Both the position numbers and the translations under genes were made by a program. Under the pieces are notes generated by a model. It was not told where the DNA came from. It saw only the letters and a program-made list of their open reading frames with translations, and made no database searches. Positions 19,425 through 27,349 of a DNA stretch of 38,354 nt are shown here, piece after piece. Position 1 is the stretch's first letter. The number at the start of each line of letters is the position of its first letter. The DNA is from Bacteroidota bacterium (GTDB taxonomy: Bacteria; Bacteroidota; Bacteroidia; Bacteroidales; TTA-H9). The stretch spans positions 1-38,354 of the forward strand of contig QKGM01000032.1 of assembly GCA_003250395.1 (NCBI GenBank). Direction: 5' to 3'.

Positions 19425-20747
19425 ATGCAAAGAGTGCTTGTATTAGGTGCCGGCCGTGTTGCTGCCCCTCTGGTTAAATATTTACTTGATCATTCCATTT
19501 CCGTTACACTTGCTGATGATGATTATAAACGAGCCTTGATTCTGATAGATGGACACCCTTTGGGGAGGGCTGCTCATGTAAATGTTACTGATGAAGCGTT
19601 GCTTAATCAACTGGTAGGAAATCATGATCTGGTCGTGAGTCTGTTACCATATCTATTTCATGCTGAAGTAGCCAAAGTATGTCTGAAAAATTTGAAAAAT
19701 CTTGTAACCACATCCTATGTAAAGCCTGAAATGGAGAATCTGGATGCAGCAGCGCGTAAAGCTGGTGTTTTGTTTCTAAATGAAATAGGGTTGGATCCTG
19801 GAATTGATCACATGTCGGCAATGCGGATAATTCATCAGGTTGAATCGGCGGGAGGTATTATAATCGAGTTTAATTCGTTTTGTGGTGCTTTGCCTGCACC
19901 TGAAGCAGTAAACAATCCATTTGGGTACAGGTTTTCGTGGAATCCCAAAGGTGTTTTGCTTGCCGGTAACAGTGAAGCCAGGTATCTATATAATGGAAAC
20001 GAAGTTGTAATTGCTTCTGAGAATTTGTTTAAGAATAAACTTACTATTGATTTTCCTGAAATAGGAAAGCTTGAAGTTTATCCAAACCGAGATTCTGTTT
20101 CTTATATTGATATATATGGATTGAAGGATGTACAATCAATGATGAGGGGTACATTAAGATACCCAGGATGGTGTGAAGCGCTTGATGCAATGAAGAGGCT
20201 AAATCTTTTTTCAGACAGAAAAGAGGACTTCTCCGGATTATCCTTCGGTGAAATGACTGCCCGTGTTGCCGGAGTTTCTGAAACAGGATACTTGAAAGAG
20301 ATATTATCTGAGAAACTGAATGTACCGGTTGAGTCTACTCCCATAAAAGCATTGGAATGGCTTGGCCTTCTGAGTCCAATGCTTTTAAGCCGGGGTTTCG
20401 AAAGTCCATTTGAAATTGTTTCTGATTTAATGCTTGAGAGAATGGAGTTGTTACCCGATGAGCGGGATATGGTGGTGATGAAGCATCTTTTCAAAGTTGT
20501 GTACCCAGGTGGGAAACGCAAATCGATAGAATGCCGATTGCTTGATTTTGGAGTCCCTGCTGGTGATACCAGTATAGCGCGCACAGTAGCGTTACCTGCG
20601 GCGATTGCCTGCAGGCTGATACTCGATGGTAAGATTAATCTGACTGGAGTACAGCGGCCTGTCTCAGCAGAGATTTATAATCCTGTTCTGGATGAATTGG
20701 CTGTATTAGGAATTGCTTTATCTGAAGATTACCGGGACGACATGTAG
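19425..20747 (+). CDS. Saccharopine dehydrogenase (glutamate-forming), SDH
   Basis: Oxidises saccharopine to glutamate and 2-aminoadipate-6-semialdehyde. The 440-residue protein begins with a Rossmann nucleotide motif (VLVLGAGRVAAPLVKYL) and shows the AASS C-terminal-half signatures LVVSLLPYLFHAEVAKVCL, EIGLDPGIDHMSAMRII, FCGALPAPEAVNNPFGYRFSWNPKGVLLAG and RGTLRYPGWCEALDAM. It is co-oriented with the LKR gene. The next enzyme, aminoadipate-semialdehyde dehydrogenase, is not in the window. Confidence 0.9.
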   Translation: MQRVLVLGAGRVAAPLVKYLLDHSISVTLADDDYKRALILIDGHPLGRAAHVNVTDEALLNQLVGNHDLVVSLLPYLFHAEVAKVCLKNLKNLVTTSYVKPEMENLDAAARKAGVLFLNEIGLDPGIDHMSAMRIIHQVESAGGIIIEFNSFCGALPAPEAVNNPFGYRFSWNPKGVLLAGNSEARYLYNGNEVVIASENLFKNKLTIDFPEIGKLEVYPNRDSVSYIDIYGLKDVQSMMRGTLRYPGWCEALDAMKRLNLFSDRKEDFSGLSFGEMTARVAGVSETGYLKEILSEKLNVPVESTPIKALEWLGLLSPMLLSRGFESPFEIVSDLMLERMELLPDERDMVVMKHLFKVVYPGGKRKSIECRLLDFGVPAGDTSIARTVALPAAIACRLILDGKINLTGVQRPVSAEIYNPVLDELAVLGIALSEDYRDDM

Positions 20748-21074
20748 AAGATGTTGTTACATCAAATTATTTAACAGGTAATACCCACGTTAATTATTAG
20801 GAAAAAGATAGACAGACAACCATTCGGATCAATACCGTGTTCCAATCTAACATAATTGTTTTAGATATAACTTTTTGGTCCCAATCGTCCGGTTTTATAA
20901 ATTTTGGCTAAGAACCCGATAAGTTGCCGGGTTTAATATGTTGACAAATTTTTCAAACCCGTTCATTACTTTTACCTTTGTGCCTTCATTCGTTGTTTGA
21001 ATAAACAAATTTGTCTATACGGGCTTCTCAGTGTTGATGTATTCTGTCATTAGCTGGTTTTAATTAAGATATTT
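20748..21074. other. Intergenic region with short hairpin and -7 element
   Basis: Holds a 6-bp inverted repeat AACCCG/CGGGTT (20913-20918 and 20928-20933), too weak for a sure terminator. TACCTTTG at 20973-20980 fully matches the Bacteroidetes -7 element and would give the DjlA-like gene a leader of about 90 bases. The -33 box is poor. Nothing else stands out. Confidence 0.5.
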
Positions 21075-21839
21075 ATGGATAAACGCAGGAAAAAATCGCA
21101 ATATGGAAAATGGATAGGTGCAGGTCTGGGTGCAGTTTTCGGTGGCCCTATCGGTGGCATTCTAGGATTTATTTTTGGTAGTATGGTAGATGGAATGCAA
21201 AGTGGTGAGTATGCCTATCAGGGTCAAATACAGTCCAACCCTCATGGGCAGGCAACGCGCCCTGGTGATTTTGGCGTAAGCCTGGTAGTGCTTTCCGCAG
21301 CTGTAATGAAAGCAGACGGGCATGTCCTTAAATCTGAGCTTGAATATGTGAAAGCGTTTTTATTCAGACAATTTGGATCAGAAGCTGCAGAAAGATATGT
21401 TTTACTCCTGCGCGATGTTTTAAAACAAGAGCTTAATCTTCAGGGTGTAGCTGAGCAGATAAGGGGCTTTATGGAGTATAGTTCCCGTTTACAGCTACTT
21501 CATTACCTCTTTGGAATTGCCGGTGCAGATGGTCAATATGATTCCGCTGAAATTACTGTTATCCAGAATATCAGCCGTTGGATGGGGATCAGTTTCGCTG
21601 ACTTTAGTAGTATTAAAGCCATGTTTGTGAAGGATCAAACCAGTGCTTATAAAATACTTGGTGTCAATCCTGAAGTTACCGATGATGATGTAAAGAAAGC
21701 ATACAGACAGATGGCAATAACCCACCATCCTGATAAAGTAGCTCACCTTGGTGATGATATTCAGCATGCAGCCAAAGAGAAATTTCAGCAAATTCAGGCT
21801 GCATATGATGAGATAAAGAAACAAAGGGGATTTAAATAG
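21075..21839 (+). CDS. DjlA-like TerB/J-domain membrane co-chaperone
   Basis: The 254-residue protein has an N-terminal glycine-rich membrane segment (GKWIGAGLGAVFGGPIGGILGFIFGSMVDG, about 10-40), a central TerB-like helical domain (about 70-180; SLVVLSAAVMKADGHVLKSELEYVKAFL) and a C-terminal J domain (192-254) with the HPD motif at 218-220 (ITHHPDKV). This is the DjlA order: membrane anchor, TerB-like, J domain. J domains stimulate DnaK ATPase, here probably at the inner membrane. The glycine-zipper anchor could mediate oligomerisation. It stands alone on the + strand with its own likely promoter. Confidence 0.85.
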   Translation: MDKRRKKSQYGKWIGAGLGAVFGGPIGGILGFIFGSMVDGMQSGEYAYQGQIQSNPHGQATRPGDFGVSLVVLSAAVMKADGHVLKSELEYVKAFLFRQFGSEAAERYVLLLRDVLKQELNLQGVAEQIRGFMEYSSRLQLLHYLFGIAGADGQYDSAEITVIQNISRWMGISFADFSSIKAMFVKDQTSAYKILGVNPEVTDDDVKKAYRQMAITHHPDKVAHLGDDIQHAAKEKFQQIQAAYDEIKKQRGFK

Positions 21840-22011
21840 ACCTCATTATCCTGACCTCAAAGATTAACTACATTCCTGTATCTCTCTCGTGGTGTTTGGT
21901 GTAGTCAAATAAAGAATTACCATGAGGTATGTATGGCTATCTGTGGTTGATCTCCATCTCCATAGATTTGAGATAGTACCATTCTGTTTATTGCAATGAA
22001 ATTGTTTAACG

Positions 22012-22512
22012 ATGAATTCGGTTCTTCAGAAATTACTTGAAGAAGGAATCCGACATCTGCCGGAAACCAGAAAGTTGTTTACACAGCTAAAAAAAAGGAG
22101 ACCCGCTGATCTTGATTCAGTCATGGCTGATCTGCATGAGAAGGCGTTCAGGCAAATAGATTGTCTGATATGTGGTAACTGTTGCAGGTCGCTTGGCCCA
22201 AGAATTACCGATCGCGACATTACCAGAATGGCAAAAGCTATACGACAAAAACCATCTACCCTTACTGATTCACTCCTTCAAATTGACGACGATGGAGATT
22301 ATGTCTTTAAATCTATGCCTTGTGCTTTTTTTGGTAGTGATAATTATTGCGCAATATATGAAAATCGTCCCCAGGCTTGCGCTACCTATCCGCATACAAA
22401 CCGGCGCAGGTTTGTTCAGTTGCTTGATATTACCTTGCTTAATGTTCGTACTTGTCCAGCAGTAGCATTTATTACCGTAGAACTTAGCCGTCATTATTCA
22501 CTAAGGCAGTAA
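22012..22512 (+). CDS. YkgJ-type cysteine-cluster protein (putative Zn/Fe chelating)
   Basis: A 166-residue protein with the eight-cysteine pattern of the YkgJ/CxxCxxCC family: C51, C54, C57, C58 (CLICGNCC), C104, C113, C123 (YCAIYENRPQACATYP) and C148. Members are thought to bind zinc or an iron-sulfur cluster; the substrate is unknown. No signal peptide. Its stop is followed by the large palindrome at 22565-22600, which could serve as its transcript end. There is no functional link to the efflux genes beyond adjacency. Confidence 0.85.
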   Translation: MNSVLQKLLEEGIRHLPETRKLFTQLKKRRPADLDSVMADLHEKAFRQIDCLICGNCCRSLGPRITDRDITRMAKAIRQKPSTLTDSLLQIDDDGDYVFKSMPCAFFGSDNYCAIYENRPQACATYPHTNRRRFVQLLDITLLNVRTCPAVAFITVELSRHYSLRQ

Positions 22513-22564
22513 GGTTCGTAAACTGGTTTGGGTCACCTTATTCGATGATTGCTTTTTATTAAAA

Positions 22565-22600
22565 TCGGGCGATGTGTCCAGTAATGGACGCATCGCCCGA
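22565..22600. promoter_or_regulatory. 36-bp palindrome, candidate response-regulator enhancer site
   Basis: TCGGGCGATGTGTCC (22565-22579) and GGACGCATCGCCCGA (22586-22600) form a 15-bp inverted repeat with one G-U position and a 6-base centre. It is the strongest symmetrical element in the window. No T-run follows on the + strand, so terminator function for the YkgJ gene is doubtful. Its centre lies about 90 bases upstream of the start predicted for the sigma54 element at 22645-22661, where NtrC-type activators usually bind. Confidence 0.5.
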
Positions 22601-22644
22601 CTATTATCTAATATAAATAGTTGTTTATTAGTGATATTAAAATT

Positions 22645-22661
22645 GGGGAATGGAGTTTGCA
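22645..22661 (+). promoter_or_regulatory. Candidate sigma54 promoter of the efflux operon
   Basis: GG at 22647-22648 and GC at 22659-22660 are separated by exactly 10 bases, and the -12 half reads TTGCA, the sigma54 consensus. The -24 half is GGGG instead of TGGCA, a partial match. The predicted start at about 22672 is 13 bases before the adaptor ATG (22685). A sigma54-dependent regulator is encoded in the same block. Matches of this quality also arise by chance. Confidence 0.45.
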
Positions 22662-22684
22662 CTTTGATGCCAAACCCCCTCACT

Positions 22685-23932
22685 ATGGATCGTCCGTTAC
22701 AAAAACAGTATGTTCATAAGCAGTTGCTCCGCCGCATTCTGCAAATTGGAATGTTGGTATTGGCAGGAATCCTGATCATGGTTTTTATACCGCATCTCTT
22801 TTCTACTTCATTCAGGTATTCTGATCTTAGTTTTGCAAAGGTTTTAACAGGAGACCTTGAGACTACTGTGAGTGCATCAGGCATTGTAGTACCTGCTTAT
22901 GAGGAAAATATAATTTCTCCTATTGATTCAAAGCTTGAACGCATGTTCCGAAATACCGGAGATGCTGTAAATATTGGTGATACAATTCTTCAACTTGATA
23001 TCTCTGTAGAACAGGCTGGTTTACAGAGGTTATATGATGAAAAGGAACTAAAGTTGACAAGACTGGAGCGTTTTAAAATTGAGACCGAAGAAACAGCTTT
23101 GCAGTATGTAACTACCCGCAAGATTAAAGAACTAGAGATGATTGGACTGAAGGCTGACTATGAGAATGAGTTCAACATTCACAAGATCGGGGGAAGTCCC
23201 GCTGAGGCAGTTGAGAAAGCACGAACCGCATATGAGATAGCGAAGTTGCAACTTGAACAGATCAATGAACAAAACAGACAAAAGTCGAGGATGGAACAAG
23301 CTCAATTGAATGAGATGGAGCTTGAGATAAAACTAAGTGACGCAGCAATAGCTGATAAAGTAAATACTATACAGCGCGCCTGTATTACAGCAGAGAACAA
23401 AGGTGTAATTACCTGGCTTGAAACAAGAATCGGTGGGAATGTAGGAAAAAATCAACAATTAGTGAGAATCTCAGATCTTTCGCGGTTTAAGGTAGAATCA
23501 TCAATCGGGGATGCAAATAGTATCAACATACGACCGGGCATCAGGGTCATTGTAAAATCAGGTGAACATAAAGCCTTTGGAAAGGTGGAAAAGGTAATTC
23601 CTTCAGTCGAGAATGCGGGGATACGATTTACCGTATTGCCAGATTCTGGCGAAGTGAACTCGCTAAGACTGAATCAGAAGGTTGAGGTCTATCTTGTTAC
23701 TTCCTTCAAGCAGAATTGCCTGTTGCTGAAAAATGGCCCCTTTTACCATGAACCCGGAGAGTTCTCATTATTTGTATTACGGGATAACAAGGCGTTGAAA
23801 ACAGTAGTTACTCTCGGGGATTGCAACTATGAATCAGTTGAAGTTATTGATGGACTGAAACCTGGCGATGAGGTTATAATCAACGATATGAAACAATTCG
23901 AAAAGCTCGATAAAATAATAATTAACCGTTAA
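22685..23932 (+). CDS. Membrane-fusion (HlyD/MacA-type) efflux adaptor
   Basis: Periplasmic adaptor that connects an inner-membrane ABC exporter to an outer-membrane duct. The 415-residue product has one N-terminal span (about 17-38), a lipoyl-type half (VVPAYEENIISPIDSKLERMFRNTGDAVNIGDTILQLD), a coiled-coil hairpin (about 115-215, rich in E/K/Q), the second lipoyl half (ENKGVITWLETRIGGNVGKNQQLVRIS) and a beta-barrel/MP domain. The frame is open back to 22574, but that part runs through the palindrome; ATG 22685 follows the candidate promoter and starts with a charged, then hydrophobic segment. Its stop is 2 bases before the ATPase gene. No outer-membrane TolC gene is in the operon. Confidence 0.88.
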   Translation: MDRPLQKQYVHKQLLRRILQIGMLVLAGILIMVFIPHLFSTSFRYSDLSFAKVLTGDLETTVSASGIVVPAYEENIISPIDSKLERMFRNTGDAVNIGDTILQLDISVEQAGLQRLYDEKELKLTRLERFKIETEETALQYVTTRKIKELEMIGLKADYENEFNIHKIGGSPAEAVEKARTAYEIAKLQLEQINEQNRQKSRMEQAQLNEMELEIKLSDAAIADKVNTIQRACITAENKGVITWLETRIGGNVGKNQQLVRISDLSRFKVESSIGDANSINIRPGIRVIVKSGEHKAFGKVEKVIPSVENAGIRFTVLPDSGEVNSLRLNQKVEVYLVTSFKQNCLLLKNGPFYHEPGEFSLFVLRDNKALKTVVTLGDCNYESVEVIDGLKPGDEVIINDMKQFEKLDKIIINR

Positions 23933-23934
23933 AC

Positions 23935-24600
23935 ATGATTAAATTAAGTAATATTCAAAAGGTATATCGTACCTCGACAATAGAGACTGTTGCACTTGAG
24001 CAGGTGAATCTCGAGATTGCCAAAGGTGAGTTTGTCTCAGTAATGGGCCCTTCAGGTTGCGGCAAAAGTACATTGCTTAACATTACCGGCCTGCTTGATG
24101 AACCTACCGAGGGATATGTTACTATTGCCGGGGAGGATGGTCATGGACTTTCAGATAAAAAGAAGGCCGCATTCAGAAATAGGCACATCGGTTTTGTATT
24201 CCAGAATTTCCATCTTATCAATGAACTGAATGTTCTCGATAATGTAGAACTGCCAATGTTGTATGCCAGGGGCATAACCCCGTCTGAAAGAAGAAGCCGC
24301 GCAATGAGAGTTCTTGAAAGAGTTGGTCTCTCACACAGGATGAAGCATTTCCCTACTGAATTATCGGGAGGTCAGAGTCAGCGGGTTGCAATTGCAAGGG
24401 CTATCGCCGGGAACCCCTCTATTATTTTGGCTGATGAGCCGACAGGAAATCTTGACAGCCATAATGGAGAAGAGGTAATGCAGATTTTATTTGATCTTAA
24501 CCGGGAAGGAACAACCATCGTGATGGTGACCCATGACGACAAACTGGCGAGGCAAACGGGCCGAATCATGAGGTTCTTTGATGGAAGACAGGTTCTTTAA
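23935..24600 (+). CDS. ABC transporter ATP-binding protein, MacB/LolD type
   Basis: Powers the exporter by ATP hydrolysis. The 221-residue protein has Walker A GPSGCGKST (38-46), Q-loop (VFQNFHLI), signature LSGGQSQRVAIARA (143-156), Walker B IILADEPTGNLD (163-174) and switch H200 (VMVTHDD). It belongs to the LolD/MacB/FtsE subfamily that partners with FtsX-type permeases, which follow it here. It lies 2 bases after the adaptor gene, consistent with one operon. Confidence 0.95.
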   Translation: MIKLSNIQKVYRTSTIETVALEQVNLEIAKGEFVSVMGPSGCGKSTLLNITGLLDEPTEGYVTIAGEDGHGLSDKKKAAFRNRHIGFVFQNFHLINELNVLDNVELPMLYARGITPSERRSRAMRVLERVGLSHRMKHFPTELSGGQSQRVAIARAIAGNPSIILADEPTGNLDSHNGEEVMQILFDLNREGTTIVMVTHDDKLARQTGRIMRFFDGRQVL

Positions 24601-24630
24601 TTTGGTAATCATTAGGTAATATTTTTTATT

Positions 24631-25896
24631 ATGCTCCTCAATTATTTAAAAATTGTCCTAAAAACATTACTGCAGAAAAAATTCTTTTCAGCACTTAATT
24701 TGTTTGGAATCAGTACTACTGTCATGATCATTATGGTTGCTGCACTGGTTTTCGACAACCATACAGCACCCAGAGCTCCGGAAGTTTACCTCGATAAGAT
24801 GCTCTTTGTTCAGCGAGTGAAGACAACACATGGAGATGATTGGATTACACTCAATGGAGTCGGGCTGAAGTTGATTGATGAATATCTCAAGAAAATAGAA
24901 CCGAAACCTTTGATGAGTGCATCTACCACCGAAGTTTTCGAGTTATATGCTTCGGGAAGGTTACAACGTAAAAAGATGATTCTTACTGAACCATCCTTCT
25001 GGAGTATATATCAATTTTCTTTTCAGGAGGGACGTCCATTCAATCTTTCCGAATTTTCACAACATGAGCCTGTTATTGTTATAAGTCGTATGCTTCGGGA
25101 TCACTTTTTTGGAAGCAAAGCAGCAATTGGCCAGACTATTACAATACGTACCAAAGAATACCGCGTCATTGGAATAGTTGACAATGTACCGGCCAATTGC
25201 AGCCATACATATGCAGATGCCTGGATTCCATATACGGCAGGAGCGTTTGATTTTGTGGGTTCAGATGATCTTGACGGCGGATTTAGTTTGGACATACTTC
25301 CGGTGAACGGGCAGAGCAGTGAGTCGATCAAAATGGCTATGGCTGAAAGTATTAGACGCCTTAACATCGGTTTGCATTCATCAGATACTAAAGTATATAT
25401 TTCCGGCCCGGAAAACAGTATGGAGCTTTTTGCACGTGGATATGCAGACCATACTGTATTTGGTGGATTGACAGATTATCTCGTTAAATGGGTAGCTGCC
25501 CTGCTGTTGTTTATGATGCTTCCGTCTGTTAATCTAATGAGTCTGAATATTACCCGTATTAGGGAGCGGGCTTCTGAAATGGCGGTCAGAAAAGCTTTTG
25601 GGGCTTCCCGTATGAGATTGTTCGGGCAGCTACTTACCGAAAATATCATTCTTACCCTTGTAGGTGGTATTATTGGTTTAGTACTATCGGTAGTTGTCAT
25701 CCATGTATTTAGTTACCAGTTATTGGGCGTTGATGTCGATCAGGGAAAAGTCGCTCTGGGTATTCAGATTAATTATTACGTTTTTGGTTTTGCTCTAATT
25801 ACCTGTCTGGTGTTTGGCCTCTTGTCAGGTGTACTGCCTGCCTTGCGAATGTCGAAACTTAATCCGGCTGAGGTACTGAAAGGAGGTTCAAAATGA
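24631..25896 (+). CDS. ABC transporter permease, MacB/FtsX type (first)
   Basis: A 421-residue inner-membrane subunit. One N-terminal span (about 19-40) is followed by a large periplasmic MacB-like domain (about 45-280) and a C-terminal FtsX-type bundle of three spans (about 285-305, 335-362, 375-402). The cytoplasmic loop contains the typical RERASEMAVRKAFGASRMRLFGQLLTEN motif, and the C-terminus MSKLNPAEVLKGGSK is a standard ending. It starts 30 bases after the ATPase gene. Its stop overlaps the start of the second permease by four bases, and its last codons create a perfect SD for that gene. Confidence 0.92.
   Translation: MLLNYLKIVLKTLLQKKFFSALNLFGISTTVMIIMVAALVFDNHTAPRAPEVYLDKMLFVQRVKTTHGDDWITLNGVGLKLIDEYLKKIEPKPLMSASTTEVFELYASGRLQRKKMILTEPSFWSIYQFSFQEGRPFNLSEFSQHEPVIVISRMLRDHFFGSKAAIGQTITIRTKEYRVIGIVDNVPANCSHTYADAWIPYTAGAFDFVGSDDLDGGFSLDILPVNGQSSESIKMAMAESIRRLNIGLHSSDTKVYISGPENSMELFARGYADHTVFGGLTDYLVKWVAALLLFMMLPSVNLMSLNITRIRERASEMAVRKAFGASRMRLFGQLLTENIILTLVGGIIGLVLSVVVIHVFSYQLLGVDVDQGKVALGIQINYYVFGFALITCLVFGLLSGVLPALRMSKLNPAEVLKGGSK
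25879..25887 (+). promoter_or_regulatory. Consensus Shine-Dalgarno before the second permease
   Basis: AAAGGAGGT ends 5 bases before ATG 25893. It is the best anti-SD match in the window, but it also encodes the family-typical LKGG ending of the first permease, so selection on protein sequence may explain it. Together with the ATGA stop/start overlap it suggests coupled translation. Confidence 0.5.
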
Positions 25897-27083
25897 TTAA
25901 ACATATTGTAAAACTTATGTGGAACCAGAAGAAGCGCAATGCTTTAATTATTGCGGAGTTAATGGTTGTTTTTCTGGTATTATTTTTTGCAGTTTATTTT
26001 CTTTCGGATAATTTATCCAGATTGTTGATCCCTATTAATGTGGATGATGAAAATGTAGCAACTGTTGGTTTTTATACCAATGATACAAACAGGGAGCGTG
26101 TTGCAAAATTATATCCTGCTTTGAAAGCTCATCTGAAAAATCTGTCTTATATAGAAGGTGTATCCTACTCTGGAAACAGTGTTCCGTTTGATGAATCCTA
26201 TAATTCATCCACTTTCAGTGCTAATGGAATTGATCTTGTATTTTTTACTCGTTTTGTTGATCCTGATTTCGCCCCAATACTTAAGATGCCGCTGCTTAAA
26301 GGTCGATGGCCTGAGGCTGAGGAGGCAGAGAATTGGCCCAGGCCAGTGGTGATAACCGAGGATGCAGGCAAAATTCTTTTCGGGGAAAAGGATGTTTTAG
26401 GTTTGAAAATTGAGTCTGGTCGAGATGCCGGTTCCAAGAAAGAATATGTTGTGACAGGAGTGTTACCCCGTTATAAACAGTCAGATTATGGAAATGCCGA
26501 ACCTGGACTTTTTACGGTCGGAAATCCCAAAGCACTGAATAGCGCATCACGCATAATTATTAAGGTGAAAAGGGGGAGGATGGCTGAGTTTTTCTCACAC
26601 ATTGAAACGGAAATTTACAAAGTGGTTGACAAGGATTCCTGGTTTTTATTCTGGGTTAATACGCTGGCTGATATGAGGGCAACTGCCAATGCCTCTAAAC
26701 ATACTGAGTTTTATACCAGAACATTGATTAGTGCTATCGTCATCCTGAACATTTTGCTTGGGTTTATTGGTGTCTTGTGGTACAATATTAACCTGCGCTT
26801 AAAGGAAACCGGACTAAGAATGGCAGTGGGGGCCTCCCGCAGGGCAATAAGCACTCAGCTGATTAAAGAGTCATTGGTACTCGGTTTCTTTGGAATTGTA
26901 CCAGCTATCATTTTGATTCTACAGGTTTATTTATTGAGAGTATTTCCTTTTGAAACCAATGTTTTCTTTTTCTCTCTGGCAGTTAGTCTCCTCGTTTTGC
27001 CATCCCTTTTGGTAATTGCGGCGTGGTATCCCGGTCGTTTAGCCTCTCGAATCAGTCCGGCTGTTGCACTTCATTCTGAATAG
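25893..27083 (+). CDS. ABC transporter permease, FtsX type (second)
   Basis: A 396-residue protein with the same layout as the first permease: N-terminal span (about 17-38), periplasmic MacB-like domain and three C-terminal spans (about 280-300, 328-352, 360-382). It has the loop NLRLKETGLRMAVGASRRAISTQLIKES and ends in ISPAVALHSE. The two permeases differ in sequence, implying a heterodimer with one ATPase and one adaptor. The ATG overlaps the upstream stop by four bases. Substrate unknown. Confidence 0.9.
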   Translation: MIKHIVKLMWNQKKRNALIIAELMVVFLVLFFAVYFLSDNLSRLLIPINVDDENVATVGFYTNDTNRERVAKLYPALKAHLKNLSYIEGVSYSGNSVPFDESYNSSTFSANGIDLVFFTRFVDPDFAPILKMPLLKGRWPEAEEAENWPRPVVITEDAGKILFGEKDVLGLKIESGRDAGSKKEYVVTGVLPRYKQSDYGNAEPGLFTVGNPKALNSASRIIIKVKRGRMAEFFSHIETEIYKVVDKDSWFLFWVNTLADMRATANASKHTEFYTRTLISAIVILNILLGFIGVLWYNINLRLKETGLRMAVGASRRAISTQLIKESLVLGFFGIVPAIILILQVYLLRVFPFETNVFFFSLAVSLLVLPSLLVIAAWYPGRLASRISPAVALHSE

Positions 27084-27118
27084 ATTTTAACCCTGTTTTC
27101 AGCTACCATGTAAGCGGC

Positions 27119-27144
27119 TCTTCATTATAAGGCTTCAATGAAGA
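27119..27144. repeat. 8-bp inverted repeat after the permease operon
   Basis: TCTTCATT (27119-27126) and AATGAAGA (27137-27144) flank a 10-base loop, 36 bases after the second permease. No T-run follows. It may be a weak transcript end of the transporter operon, or an upstream site for the candidate sigma54 element that follows. Confidence 0.4.
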
Positions 27145-27151
27145 AGAAACA

Positions 27152-27169
27152 GGGGGTAACATCATTGCA
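27152..27169 (+). promoter_or_regulatory. Candidate sigma54 promoter before the regulator gene
   Basis: GG at 27155-27156 and GC at 27167-27168 are exactly 10 bases apart and the -12 half reads TTGCA, like the element before the adaptor gene. The -24 half is again a G-run rather than TGGCA. The predicted leader is about 170 bases before ATG 27350, so this match is weaker in context. Confidence 0.35.
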
Positions 27170-27349
27170 GGCAAGGGCAGGAATACATTTTTTAAATTGA
27201 ATAATGGTAATTGGTGCAGAGTTTTGTTATAAAATCCTTTTCCCGGGTAGTGTTTTCACCTGGATGGTCACCTTATGGTTGGCTTTTATCCGTAGAACTG
27301 AAACTTCAAACAGTTTGTTACATTTGTATACGACAAACCGACCTGCCAC

